Assembly: GCA_014730295.1 (NCBI GenBank)
Contig: WJIN01000114.1
Location: 1 to 54,323, forward strand
DNA length: 54,323 nucleotides
Direction: 5' to 3'
Origin: Promethearchaeota archaeon
GTDB taxonomy: Archaea; Asgardarchaeota; Lokiarchaeia; Sigynarchaeales; SOKP01
The notes below the pieces were generated by a model that was given only the letters and a program-made list of their open reading frames with translations, was not told the origin of the DNA and did not search any database. The position numbers and the translations under genes were made by a program. This document shows positions 27,927 through 37,340 of the stretch, piece by piece. Positions within the stretch are counted from its first letter, which is position 1. Every line of letters begins with the position of its first letter.

Positions 27927-28445
27927 GTGTTTCGCAAAAAAGATGGAGGTATCGTCCAATTAATAGATAAAAGGAAAATGCAAGAATGGTCTATCGAGCT
28001 TCCCTTAATCTTTATTGAATATATTAGAAATAACAAATTGGATACTTATGACGACGAGAAGGTAAGAAAAGCTGTAGAGGAATATTTAGATGAAATTATG
28101 GAGGATGTTGCTATTCCAAGATTAATTGAGGTGTTGGGAGGAGAGGATAATGAAGAGATTATTAGTGCTTTAGAACGAATAGATAAAATAGCGAATGAAA
28201 ATTTAGACATGGCGAGACCTATTAAACCATATTTAGAAAATTTGCTGAAAAAAGAAAATAAAGAGATTAAAAAATTAGCAGATGGAATCTTAGAATTATT
28301 TAGAAGAGAAGAAAGACGGAAAAAATTGAATGAAAAACGTAAGATTATGCGAGAAAAGGAAGATTTATTTATGGATGGTAAGATAAGTGCGGAAGAATAT
28401 GCCAAAGCACGAAAAGAATATATTAAATTCCGTGATAGTAAATGA
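27927..28445 (+). CDS. small HEAT-like helical protein in the Topo VI operon
   Basis: I do not recognise this 172-residue protein. It starts at GTG (27927), 12 bases after a GAGGTG Shine-Dalgarno like that of top6A. The middle (about 45-135) alternates amphipathic helices in a HEAT-like pattern (IPRLIEVLGGEDNEEIISALERI and the next helices). The C-terminus is a highly charged helix ending in a short SHOCT-like hairpin (DLFMDGKISAEEYAKARK). It lies between top6A and pyrE, overlapping pyrE by the ATGA junction. A scaffold or partner role for topoisomerase VI is possible but rests on position alone. Confidence 0.7.
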   Translation: MFRKKDGGIVQLIDKRKMQEWSIELPLIFIEYIRNNKLDTYDDEKVRKAVEEYLDEIMEDVAIPRLIEVLGGEDNEEIISALERIDKIANENLDMARPIKPYLENLLKKENKEIKKLADGILELFRREERRKKLNEKRKIMREKEDLFMDGKISAEEYAKARKEYIKFRDSK

Positions 28446-29131
28446 TTTCTGATATAAGGGAAAAATTCGCTAATTTTGTTATAGAAAATAATGTTATTGG
28501 TTTTTTTAAAGAACCAATCACCCTAAAATCTGGAAGGGTTTCCTATTGGTACGTCAATTGGAGAGATATTGTTGCAGATGTATATTTAACGGACGAATTG
28601 TCAGATTATATTATAAAATATATAAAAAAATTAGATTTAGAAGCAAAGTGCTTTTTTGGAGTGCCTGAAGGGGCCACTAAAATTGGATTGATTACGCAAT
28701 ATAAATGGGCTAAATCACAAAATAATTATAGAGAAGGTGAATTTGTCTTATCAATGGGTCGCGGAGCCCCCAAGGAACACGGTCAACTTAAAGACAGATA
28801 TTATTTAGGAGTACCGCGTGGGAATGTAATTATTTTAGAAGATGTGACCACTACCGGACAATCTTTAATTGAAGTCGTAGAGAAATTTATAGAATTAGAA
28901 ATAAAGATTACTGCTGCGATAAGCTTAACTAATCGGGATGAAATAAGACCCGATGGTAAGACTGTAGAGGAGATACTCAATAAAAAGGACATCCAGTATT
29001 ATGCAATGAGTAATGCGTTAGAACTTCTACCAAAAATATATCAAAAAAATAAAACCGACCAAAAGATTGCTCGAAAAGTTGAGGAATACTTTTTAGAATA
29101 TGGTGTAAGGAAATTAAAGCTATTAGAATAA
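28442..29131 (+). CDS. pyrE: orotate phosphoribosyltransferase
   Basis: The 229-residue type I phosphoribosyltransferase converts orotate and PRPP to orotidine 5'-phosphate. The PRPP signature is VIILEDVTTTGQSLIE (about residues 128-143). ITLKSGRVSYWYVNWRDI near 26-43 is the typical OPRT N-terminal hood and FFGVPEGATKIG binds substrate. The long flexible loop reads LSMGRGAPKEHG. The start ATG overlaps the stop of the preceding gene (ATGA), so translation is coupled and pyrE is the last gene of the top6B operon. No other pyrimidine gene is nearby. Confidence 0.93.
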   Translation: MISDIREKFANFVIENNVIGFFKEPITLKSGRVSYWYVNWRDIVADVYLTDELSDYIIKYIKKLDLEAKCFFGVPEGATKIGLITQYKWAKSQNNYREGEFVLSMGRGAPKEHGQLKDRYYLGVPRGNVIILEDVTTTGQSLIEVVEKFIELEIKITAAISLTNRDEIRPDGKTVEEILNKKDIQYYAMSNALELLPKIYQKNKTDQKIARKVEEYFLEYGVRKLKLLE

Positions 29132-29144
29132 TAGTTCTCTCTTT

Positions 29145-29699
29145 TTATTGAATATAAAACCCTCTCCATTTATGTATTAATTCTGAAATCTTGCTAATTA
29201 ATATCCGCTCGGAATTTGTTAATCTTCTTTCATCTGCTACCGATAACTCACTGCGAGCTAATCTCAATAATTTTAATAAACGACTATCGATAATATTAGC
29301 CATATATGAATTGAATTTATCTAAATCTGATTTTGGTTTAGTTCCATCTTCAACCATTTTTTCCATAAAAAGTTTAAATTCCCTAATCTTATTCAGAAAG
29401 TTCTTTTCATCAATCTCTCTTAGTCTACGATCATCTCTTTCACTGATTGCGTATCTTTGAACAACAATGTTATCACATTTTTCTTGAGGTGATAATATCA
29501 ATATATCTTTTCTTATTAGTGGTACGGCTATAAAGAATTTTAATTTGTAGTTCTTTCCTTTTTTAAAAGGACCAATTTTCATATTTAAGAGAGAAAAACC
29601 ATTATAATCTTTTACACACTCTGTTAATATTTCTGAATGACTGAAAATAAAATTGGATCTTGTTAATAACTCCTCTAGATCTTCTTTAATTTCTAACAA
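29145..29699 (-). CDS. GINS complex subunit, probably Gins23-type
   Basis: The 184-residue protein has a beta-rich N-terminal part (KLKFFIAVPLIRKDILIL, about 52-69) followed by a helical C-terminal domain. Its last 60 residues (IIDSRLLKLLRLARSE, then LTNSERILISKISELI) match the GINS A-domain pattern. The B-then-A order is that of archaeal Gins23 (Psf2/Psf3-like) rather than Gins51. GINS links MCM and Cdc45/GAN at the replication fork, and the MCM gene lies about 3.8 kb away. The start is uncertain: the frame opens at TTG 29699, and the first ATG is about 38 codons later. It is convergent with pyrE. Confidence 0.68.
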   Translation of the reverse strand: MLEIKEDLEELLTRSNFIFSHSEILTECVKDYNGFSLLNMKIGPFKKGKNYKLKFFIAVPLIRKDILILSPQEKCDNIVVQRYAISERDDRRLREIDEKNFLNKIREFKLFMEKMVEDGTKPKSDLDKFNSYMANIIDSRLLKLLRLARSELSVADERRLTNSERILISKISELIHKWRGFYIQ

Positions 29700-29827
29700 A
29701 TTTTTAGCTCAATAGCTTTTTATAATTCAATTATATTTTTTATTTTGCAAACATAATGCATTATAACAAAATAGAAATTAGAAATTATATTTAATTATTA
29801 ATAAATTACTATTTTTGTGAAATCCCC

Positions 29828-32800
29828 GTGATTGCTGAGATAATATTAGCTATAATTTTTGCTGTGTTTGTACTAATCGGATTTTATATTATATATAAAC
29901 AGGTTGCCCTAGTTAAAAAGGGTGAATTGTCATATAAAGAAATTTTACTATGTATCTTCTATGGATTCATCTTTAGTATGGCTGTAACGATAATAGTTGC
30001 AATGGCATTCATATTTGCAATAAAATCTCCAGATTTATGGACGATGGGGATCAGTCCACCGGAAAAAATTAATGAATTAGTACTTCTAATTCCCCTTTCT
30101 GTTTGCCTTATTTATATATCTCTCTATCCTTTAATAGATTTTATTTATATTGCGATTTCATCTGAATCAAAAGAAGGATTAACAATATTTCATAGAATTC
30201 TTGGAGAAAAAGTAATAAATAGAGTTAATTCAAAAATTATCTCACTCTTTATTGCTCTGGGATTTTATTCTCTGATTTTCGTTGTCCCTCCGCTATTGAT
30301 TATGCTTGCGGGAGTTCCTTTTATTATGATCTGGTCAACATGGTTTTTAGTTTATCCATTGATGATTCTCACATATTTCGGCGCAAAAGGATACATTGCG
30401 GGAATCACGAATGCTTTTATCCATATTCCAGACATGAAAAGATCAATTTTTCTAGGTTATGAAGATTCTAAAAGAAGTATGGATGAATTTATCGATGATC
30501 CTTTTCCATATATTACTTTAGGTTTGATGTTGTTTGTATTTGTATGGCAATGGATATCAATGTTCCAGACTTTGGGTTTCTTGGCAACGGGATCTCTTGC
30601 GATCTCAACCTATTCTTACTCCGGAATGGTGTTTGTCACTCTTCTGTTTGGAGTGGTTGGATATTTTACACGATTTTGGGGTAGAAAAATCCAATATAGA
30701 GGAATCGATGTATTCTTTGCCGCGTATTTAATGGCTGCTGTGGGAATTAATGTTCTGGTGAATTTTCTTATTGTGAATATCGACAAATTGACAGAGACAT
30801 TTAATTCATGGGTATTTACTGCAACTATCCCCCCTAATTTTTTATTATTTGCAATTCCAGCAGTTATTGAAGAAATTGTCCTTATCACTTTTACTTCTTA
30901 TTATTTTCTTTCAAGGAAAAGCGAATTTAATATAAATCTAAAATTTTCAAAAATAAACCAGTGTGCCCAAACTTTCGATCCAGTTCCATTATTTAATTAT
31001 CTCAAAAATAATGATCCCGAGGTTAGTAAAAATGCTGAACAAGCCTTAATTAAAATGTACGAGAGGATCCCTCATAAAGTTGATATTGATATAAACCAAA
31101 TTAAAATCAAATACCAACTATTAGATGGATTATGTGATGAAGATCCTAAAGTGAGAGAAGTGAGCTATAAAATTTTTTTGATGCTTCAAAATGAAGCACC
31201 AGAAAAGATTAAAGACTGGGTTATTGAAGAACTGAGATCAGCGAATTATGATAAAAGTATTCCAATTGCACAATCTTTAATTGAGACGAAATTTTCATTT
31301 TTAAAATTGATACCTATCCAACTACTAAGCGAATTAACTGAAGATCCCGAATGGAGATTAAAATTAATCTCTCTGAAAGCAATTTCCCGTTTAATTAATG
31401 AAGTAGAAGTGGTGATGGATAACATCAATATCTCAGGTTTATTAGATGATTCTGAAAGCAAAATCCAGGTTGAGACCCTAAATATTTTATCAAAATCCTC
31501 CTATAATGTTCCCATCGATCTTATAATTAATAAAATAAATCATCCAAATAAAAAAATTAGAGCTTCTGCGATTAAAAATTTAAAAAATATTAAGGCTGAT
31601 GAATTTGATTATGAATTGATCCCAAATCTAATCCCATTGATGCGAGATCCTTCAAGTTTAGTCAGAGCAGCAATATTTGAGGTTCTAGGTAACCTTGGAA
31701 ATTTTAAAAAACATTCAATCCCACTCCCACCCATCTTAGATGGTCTTTCCAGCCAAAATCCAAAATTAAGAGAAGCTTCTGTATTAGCGATTAGTAAATA
31801 TTTCAAAGAGAAACCGAAAGCAATCGATATCAAAAATATCATTAATAAAATAGACAAACAGGATACAGATTCACTATTAAGTATTATATCAGTTTTAGGC
31901 AATATGTGGCGAAAAAATGAAGAGGAAATTCTAAATATCCTTTTAGATTTTATCAAATTTGATAATGTAGATATAAAAACAAAAGTTTCCCAAGTACTAG
32001 TGGAAAAAACCAAGTCAGATCCTAAATTAATTTTATCTGAATTAGTAAAAATCCCAGACGTCTCAAGATTCGTGTCAAAAGGAATCGTATCTCGTACACT
32101 TATAAAAATGGCGCAATCCTACCCTAATAGAATTATTCCAGAATTAATAAAATTGTCTGAATCGGAGGATAAAAATACGCAATTAAATGTTTTTTCTGCC
32201 TTAGAAGGTTTAGTTGACGAATATTCGGACCAAATGAATATCAAACAAATTTTATCAATTTTGAAAACTACTTCAGAGGAGGGAATTAAAAAAGAAGCAT
32301 CAAAGATATTGACCAAAATTGCAAAACAAGATCCTCAAATTATAAAACCAGTTATTCCTGAATTTTTGGCAGTGTTTAATGAACAAGAAACTTCTGTAAA
32401 AATAACATTAGTCAAGTCATTCTCGGAAATAGCCGAAAAAGAGCCCTCTCTCATATCTATTGATTCTGCCATACAATTATTTTCGGAGGAGGATTCTTTT
32501 ATACGTGAATCGGCCGCCAAAATTATTGGGAAAATCGGTGCCCTCTCTGGGAATTATAAAGCAGCAATTGATGCTTTACTAAATAAAGCTCTTTCAGATG
32601 AGGATTGGATTGTAAGAGAAGCAGCGATTAATGCTCTTGGAAAATTAATTACTCAGATAGAAAATAAAGATTTTGTGATTAATGAATTGATTTTATTGCT
32701 TGATGATGAGGAAACCTGGGTAAGGCGATCGGCTATCAACCTACTCTCTGAAATTAAAGAACTAAAACCATCGGAAATTCCATTTAAAACAATCAAGAAC

Positions 32801-33187
32801 AATACCCGACATGAAAACGAAAATGTGAGGGAAGCAACAGCAAAATTACTGAAACGGTATCTAGAAGGTGATATTGATAATGTTTTTGATGAGATCTTAG
32901 ATTTACTGGAAGACCCCTCTGAAAATGTGCGAAATCGAATGATCAATACAATGGATGAAATAATTCGACAAAAGGGGATTACCCCGTTTTTACCAAAATT
33001 GCTAAAACATCTTAGTGATGAGTTTTCTATTGAGCTCCAACGTTCAATTGCGATTCTCTTAGGAAGAACAGTTCGATACGAAGAAGAAGACATAAAAAAA
33101 CGTGTAATATCGTTGTTAAAAATCAGATGTGAGATGTCTCAAGACGAGACTATTTGCGGAGTGCTTCACAGGTTAACTGAAGGATAA
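29828..33187 (+). CDS. giant polytopic membrane protein with long HEAT-repeat domain
   Basis: I do not recognise this 1119-residue protein by name. Residues 1-370 contain about eight or nine membrane helices (for example 2-22, 40-66, 137-160, 335-360). Residues about 385-1119 are HEAT/armadillo-like repeats of roughly 38-40 residues, each with a D-P-like turn (DEDPKVREVSYKIF, DPSSLVRAAIFEVLG, DEDWIVREAAINALG, DEETWVRRSAINLL). The repeat solenoid would face the cytoplasm as a protein-docking surface. The membrane part has an EE pair in VIEEIVLITF that recalls CPBP-type proteases, but the EExxxR pattern is absent. The start is GTG. It is divergent from the GINS gene, with 128 bases between. Confidence 0.8.
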   Translation: MIAEIILAIIFAVFVLIGFYIIYKQVALVKKGELSYKEILLCIFYGFIFSMAVTIIVAMAFIFAIKSPDLWTMGISPPEKINELVLLIPLSVCLIYISLYPLIDFIYIAISSESKEGLTIFHRILGEKVINRVNSKIISLFIALGFYSLIFVVPPLLIMLAGVPFIMIWSTWFLVYPLMILTYFGAKGYIAGITNAFIHIPDMKRSIFLGYEDSKRSMDEFIDDPFPYITLGLMLFVFVWQWISMFQTLGFLATGSLAISTYSYSGMVFVTLLFGVVGYFTRFWGRKIQYRGIDVFFAAYLMAAVGINVLVNFLIVNIDKLTETFNSWVFTATIPPNFLLFAIPAVIEEIVLITFTSYYFLSRKSEFNINLKFSKINQCAQTFDPVPLFNYLKNNDPEVSKNAEQALIKMYERIPHKVDIDINQIKIKYQLLDGLCDEDPKVREVSYKIFLMLQNEAPEKIKDWVIEELRSANYDKSIPIAQSLIETKFSFLKLIPIQLLSELTEDPEWRLKLISLKAISRLINEVEVVMDNINISGLLDDSESKIQVETLNILSKSSYNVPIDLIINKINHPNKKIRASAIKNLKNIKADEFDYELIPNLIPLMRDPSSLVRAAIFEVLGNLGNFKKHSIPLPPILDGLSSQNPKLREASVLAISKYFKEKPKAIDIKNIINKIDKQDTDSLLSIISVLGNMWRKNEEEILNILLDFIKFDNVDIKTKVSQVLVEKTKSDPKLILSELVKIPDVSRFVSKGIVSRTLIKMAQSYPNRIIPELIKLSESEDKNTQLNVFSALEGLVDEYSDQMNIKQILSILKTTSEEGIKKEASKILTKIAKQDPQIIKPVIPEFLAVFNEQETSVKITLVKSFSEIAEKEPSLISIDSAIQLFSEEDSFIRESAAKIIGKIGALSGNYKAAIDALLNKALSDEDWIVREAAINALGKLITQIENKDFVINELILLLDDEETWVRRSAINLLSEIKELKPSEIPFKTIKNNTRHENENVREATAKLLKRYLEGDIDNVFDEILDLLEDPSENVRNRMINTMDEIIRQKGITPFLPKLLKHLSDEFSIELQRSIAILLGRTVRYEEEDIKKRVISLLKIRCEMSQDETICGVLHRLTEG

Positions 33188-33503
33188 AATTTATTATGTT
33201 TATATTGTCTGGTAATGGAATTCCAAAATTTTCATCTTTTTTTATGTTCTCATTTAGTTGAATTCAAGATACCATTCATTCCTATCACTAATTTTCCAGA
33301 CCCCCGCTCTTTATTACCTTTCTTATTGCCTAATTAATATAATAATCTTTTAATTACTCTACGATTATTTAGGAAATCTATGATTAATTGATACATTTAT
33401 AGGAATTTGCTACTCTCGGCTTTAAGCTACCGACATTATTATTTTATTAATAAAAGGATTAAAAATTTAGTAGGTATATTTTAGTAAATATAAAAAAGGA
33501 AGA
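33188..33503. other. 316-base intergenic gap before mcm
   Basis: No gene is visible on either strand. Most of it is AT-rich with one pyrimidine-rich stretch (about 33295-33325). The only feature I can support is the TATA-like element near its right end. Confidence 0.6.
33470..33484 (+). promoter_or_regulatory. possible TATA box for mcm
   Basis: TAGGTATATTTTAG lies 20-34 bases before the GTG start of mcm, the right spacing for an archaeal TATA box with a very short leader. A GGAAG sequence lies between it and the GTG. Confidence 0.35.
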
Positions 33504-36500
33504 GTGATAATCATTACGCAACCTATATCCAGTCCGTCTACACCCATTAACCCAGTTCAGAAATTTGAGGATTTTTATCGCCATTTTGAGGAATCTCCAG
33601 GAGAATATAAGTATTATGAACAGATCAAAGAAGTTGATTCAAAAGGAGGAAATTCATTAGTATTCTCCTATGAAGATCTCTTATCTTTTGACCCAAAACT
33701 CGCAGAAATGCTTAAAAAAGATCCCGAGGCTCTTTTAGATGATGCTGTCGAAGCTTTCAAGAACAGCTTAAAATATCTTTCTGGAGGAAAACTCAGCTAC
33801 GAAGATTATTTTGTACGCATCTCATCACAGGATGAAAAAAGCACTTTGGGTGTAACCATACGAGGACTTCGCTCTAAACATATAGACCAATTAGTCTGGT
33901 TAAAAGGAATTACAATTCGAAGTTCCACAATTAGACCAAAACTCACAAAAGCCACCTTTGAATGTCTTGTCTGTGGTGCTACCTTTGAAGTTATTCAACT
34001 CACCTCAAAGATTAAATGGCCGGGTTTCTGTGTGAATAAACGATGCAAGGCAAAAGCAAAATCGGATTTTCGACTAATCACCAAAAAATCTGAATTCATT
34101 GATTGGCAGAGTATTACAATACAAGAAGTACCCGAAGATCTGCCGGCAGGAAGAATTCCCCGATCGGTTCAAGCAATCCTTACTCAAGAGTTAGTCGACT
34201 ATGTAAAGCCGGGTGATCGAGTTAAACTTATGGGAATTTTTCGTTCCGTTTTAGCTACCTCCATGAGAAGTAATAATTCCACTCTCTTCAAAACATTCTT
34301 GGAAGTGAATTATATAGACCCAGAGGACAAAAGTGAAGAACAAATTGATATCACTAAAGAGGAGAAAGAAGAGATTCAGAACCTTGCCAAAGAACCGATG
34401 ATCCAAAAAAAGATCGCACGCTCACTTGCCCCCACAATTTATGGAAGAGATGATCTAAAAATGGCATGTGCGTTAAGTCTATTTAGCGGAACACGAAAAA
34501 GAAAGCCCGGGGGCGGATATAAGCGAGGAGATATTCACGTGCTCTTTGTAGGAGATCCTGGGACTGGAAAAAGTGTCCATGGAAATGAAAAAATTTATCT
34601 AGGTTTGAAAGATAAAAATTCTTTTAATTGGAAAATTACCAAAATCGGAGATTTTATCGATCAATTGATTGAAGAAAACAGAAATCAAGTAATAAAAAAA
34701 AAGGGTACAGAAATTCTTAAAATGGGAAATTTAGGACAGTATTTTACTTTTTCAATAAATACTAATAATTTGAAAACTCAAAAAACCAAAATTCAAGAAA
34801 TTAGTAGACATCAAAATGAGTGTTTAGTCAAAATTATAACGAAATCTGGAAGGGTGGTTCTTGCAACACCAAATCATTCATTCACAACTATAAAAAATGG
34901 AAAGTTACAAATATTAGACGCTTCACAACTGAATGCAGACACTTATTTACCAATAGCTAGAAAATTCAATCCTCCTGAAACTTTTGAAAAGCTTGATTTA
35001 TCTCAATTTTTTGAAAGACAAGATTTAGTATCTACCAGAACTATTAAAAACAATACATCTTCGTTTATATCAAACGATATGCTATTAACCGAAGCCGCAA
35101 CTGAATCTAATATAACAATAGGAACCATGGTATCTTATATGCAGAAACCACCATTAGATTTTAATTCTAATTGGATAAGAGGTAAATATGATACAACTTG
35201 GATTCCAAAAAAGATTGAATTAAATGAATCTTTTGGTCGGATCGTAGGTATCTTTTTAGCAGAAGGAGATATTATTAAAAATAGTATTCGGATTACTAAT
35301 TGTAATCCGGAAATTATTGGATTAATTGAGAAGGATTTTATAAAGATTTTCGAACGGATTTCACGTTATGATAAAGATAGTACCCTACAATTTCATAATG
35401 CGAGCCTAGCTAGGATTTTTAAAACACTTTTCAATCCTGGAGCCGAAAACAAGCAATTACCCGATGATTTTATCTTTACACCCGAGCCTTTTCGAATAAA
35501 TCTATTATCTGCTTATTTTACGGGTGATGGCTATATTGAAAAAGATGGATTATATATAAGCGGATTAACAAAAAGTAAAATGTTAGCCTATTCAATATTA
35601 GATTTATTAGCTACGTTAGGAATATTTGCCACTATTAGAAAAAAAATTATTAAATCAAGAGAATATAAAGGTTACATTTTTTACAAAATTATTTTAACAG
35701 GTGAAGAAGTTATAAAGTTTCATAATAAAATCGGGTTCATCTGTTCTGAAAAACAAAATAAACTTAATTGCTTAATTCAAAAGAATTTCTCAAAGTCGAG
35801 ATATCAAACAAAAGATATAATCCCCAATTTTGGGGATATTTTGCAACGAATTACAACTGATTTAGGGCTCAAAAGTAGAAGAAATACATGGCAACGATCC
35901 TTTCTCGCCGAACTTAGAGGGAAAACCCAAAGACAACGCGCCGCTAGAGCATACTTATCCAAAAAGGTAAAATTCTTTGAAGAATTATATGAGAAACAGA
36001 ATAAAGAATATGGAAAAGATATAAAATGGTTGAGGAAATTGATTACATCAGATGTTTTATGGGACCAAATAAAAGAGATTGAAATTATAAATAAAAATAT
36101 TTTCGTATATGATATTGGAACTGAAGATAATCATTTTATATTGGCTAAAGGAAATATTATTGCTCACAATAGTGAGATATTGAAATCATCAGTGGATATA
36201 TCTCCTCGGGGGCTTTATACTTCTGGGAAAGGTTCTACGGCAGTAGGATTAACTGCTGCGGTTATTAAGGACGCTGATACCGGTCAGATGAATTTAGAAG
36301 CTGGAGCGATGGTATTGGCAAATGGCGGTGTTGCGGCGATAGACGAGTTCGATAAGATGGATTCGGCTGATAGATCGGCTCTACACGAGGGGATGGAACA
36401 ACAAACGATTAGTATAGCAAAGGCGGGGATAGTTGCTACACTAAAAGCTGAAACCGCAATTATTGCGGCAGCAAATCCACATTCTGGACGATATGATATC

Positions 36501-37238
36501 TATAAAACGCCTACCCAAAACATAAGATTGCCACCCTCCCTTCTTTCGCGTTTTGATCTGATTTTTGTAGTGATAGATCGCCCGAATAGGGCTGACGATG
36601 CACAGATGGCCGAATTTATTCTAGAAAATGCGATGAGAGCGTCAGATAGCTCCTCTGAGGAAGAAAAAACTATTGCTCCTATTCCGGGCGATTTGCTTAA
36701 AAAATATATCAAATTTGCGAAGAGAAATTGTCGACCATTTCTTACAAACGAAGCGAAAGAACAGATAAAAGAGTTTTACTTGAAATTAAGAGGAGAATAT
36801 GATAGTGAAGATGCGATAGTATCTATATTAGCTCGAAATCTTGATGCTCTTGTAAGATTAAGTGAAGCCCATGCGAAGATGGCCCTTAGAGAAGATGTAT
36901 TAAAAGAAGATGTGGATGCAATCATTCAATTATTTGATCGATATCTTAAAGACACAGGCTATGATAAGACTACAGGAAAAATTGATATGGATAGAATTTT
37001 TGTTGGAGAATCAAGAAGTAAATTAAATAAACTCGACAAATTGCTCTCGAGATTAAAAGAAATTTTTGAAGAGAATAATTGGAAAATGCTGGAAAAGAAA
37101 AATATAATTCAAATCCTTGATTTAGAGGAGGGATTGGATGAAGACTTTATTAAAAATGCCCTCTCAGAGCTTGTTTCGGAGGGAACGCTCTATGAACCGC
37201 GTGTTGGGCATATTAAGTTTACCTCAAAGGATTCGTAA
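33504..37238 (+). CDS. mcm: MCM replicative helicase with in-frame intein
   Basis: The 1244-residue precursor contains a 533-residue intein (residues 357-889), leaving a 711-residue mature helicase of normal archaeal size. Extein landmarks: N-terminal domain with zinc motif CLVC...CVNKRC (about 154-190), Walker A GDPGTGKS split by the intein, Walker B AAIDEFDKM, sensor AAANPHSGRYD and arginine-finger region LLSRFDLIF. The last 65 residues form the winged helix. MCM unwinds DNA as a hexamer at replication forks. The start is GTG 33504 with a GGAAG Shine-Dalgarno very close. The ATP site is unusable until the intein splices out, so helicase activity depends on splicing. Confidence 0.96.
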   Translation: MIIITQPISSPSTPINPVQKFEDFYRHFEESPGEYKYYEQIKEVDSKGGNSLVFSYEDLLSFDPKLAEMLKKDPEALLDDAVEAFKNSLKYLSGGKLSYEDYFVRISSQDEKSTLGVTIRGLRSKHIDQLVWLKGITIRSSTIRPKLTKATFECLVCGATFEVIQLTSKIKWPGFCVNKRCKAKAKSDFRLITKKSEFIDWQSITIQEVPEDLPAGRIPRSVQAILTQELVDYVKPGDRVKLMGIFRSVLATSMRSNNSTLFKTFLEVNYIDPEDKSEEQIDITKEEKEEIQNLAKEPMIQKKIARSLAPTIYGRDDLKMACALSLFSGTRKRKPGGGYKRGDIHVLFVGDPGTGKSVHGNEKIYLGLKDKNSFNWKITKIGDFIDQLIEENRNQVIKKKGTEILKMGNLGQYFTFSINTNNLKTQKTKIQEISRHQNECLVKIITKSGRVVLATPNHSFTTIKNGKLQILDASQLNADTYLPIARKFNPPETFEKLDLSQFFERQDLVSTRTIKNNTSSFISNDMLLTEAATESNITIGTMVSYMQKPPLDFNSNWIRGKYDTTWIPKKIELNESFGRIVGIFLAEGDIIKNSIRITNCNPEIIGLIEKDFIKIFERISRYDKDSTLQFHNASLARIFKTLFNPGAENKQLPDDFIFTPEPFRINLLSAYFTGDGYIEKDGLYISGLTKSKMLAYSILDLLATLGIFATIRKKIIKSREYKGYIFYKIILTGEEVIKFHNKIGFICSEKQNKLNCLIQKNFSKSRYQTKDIIPNFGDILQRITTDLGLKSRRNTWQRSFLAELRGKTQRQRAARAYLSKKVKFFEELYEKQNKEYGKDIKWLRKLITSDVLWDQIKEIEIINKNIFVYDIGTEDNHFILAKGNIIAHNSEILKSSVDISPRGLYTSGKGSTAVGLTAAVIKDADTGQMNLEAGAMVLANGGVAAIDEFDKMDSADRSALHEGMEQQTISIAKAGIVATLKAETAIIAAANPHSGRYDIYKTPTQNIRLPPSLLSRFDLIFVVIDRPNRADDAQMAEFILENAMRASDSSSEEEKTIAPIPGDLLKKYIKFAKRNCRPFLTNEAKEQIKEFYLKLRGEYDSEDAIVSILARNLDALVRLSEAHAKMALREDVLKEDVDAIIQLFDRYLKDTGYDKTTGKIDMDRIFVGESRSKLNKLDKLLSRLKEIFEENNWKMLEKKNIIQILDLEEGLDEDFIKNALSELVSEGTLYEPRVGHIKFTSKDS
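34572..36170 (+). mobile_element. MCM intein with LAGLIDADG homing endonuclease
   Basis: The insertion lies between Lys and Ser of Walker A GDPGTGK/SEIL. The intein begins with Ser (SVHGNEKIYLG, a block A form with Ser instead of Cys) and ends in IIAHN, followed by Ser as the +1 nucleophile. ATPNHSF is block B with its TxxH-like feature. Two dodecapeptide motifs, IVGIFLAEGDI (about residue 579) and LLSAYFTGDGY (about 666), identify a LAGLIDADG endonuclease; both acidic catalytic positions (Glu/Asp) are kept. Full length and intact motifs suggest that both splicing and homing may still work. Confidence 0.93.
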
Positions 37239-37340
37239 TTCTTCTCTTCTTTGTTTTTCTAATTATTATTAGACATATTACTAATTATTAAAAATAAATA
37301 ATTCTTTTACAGCATAATAAAGCATAATTCGATAAAACCT

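Noticed and set aside
30840..30910. CPBP-type intramembrane protease signature in the HEAT membrane protein
   Set aside because: An EE pair is present, but the EExxxR arrangement and the later conserved His residues are not evident.
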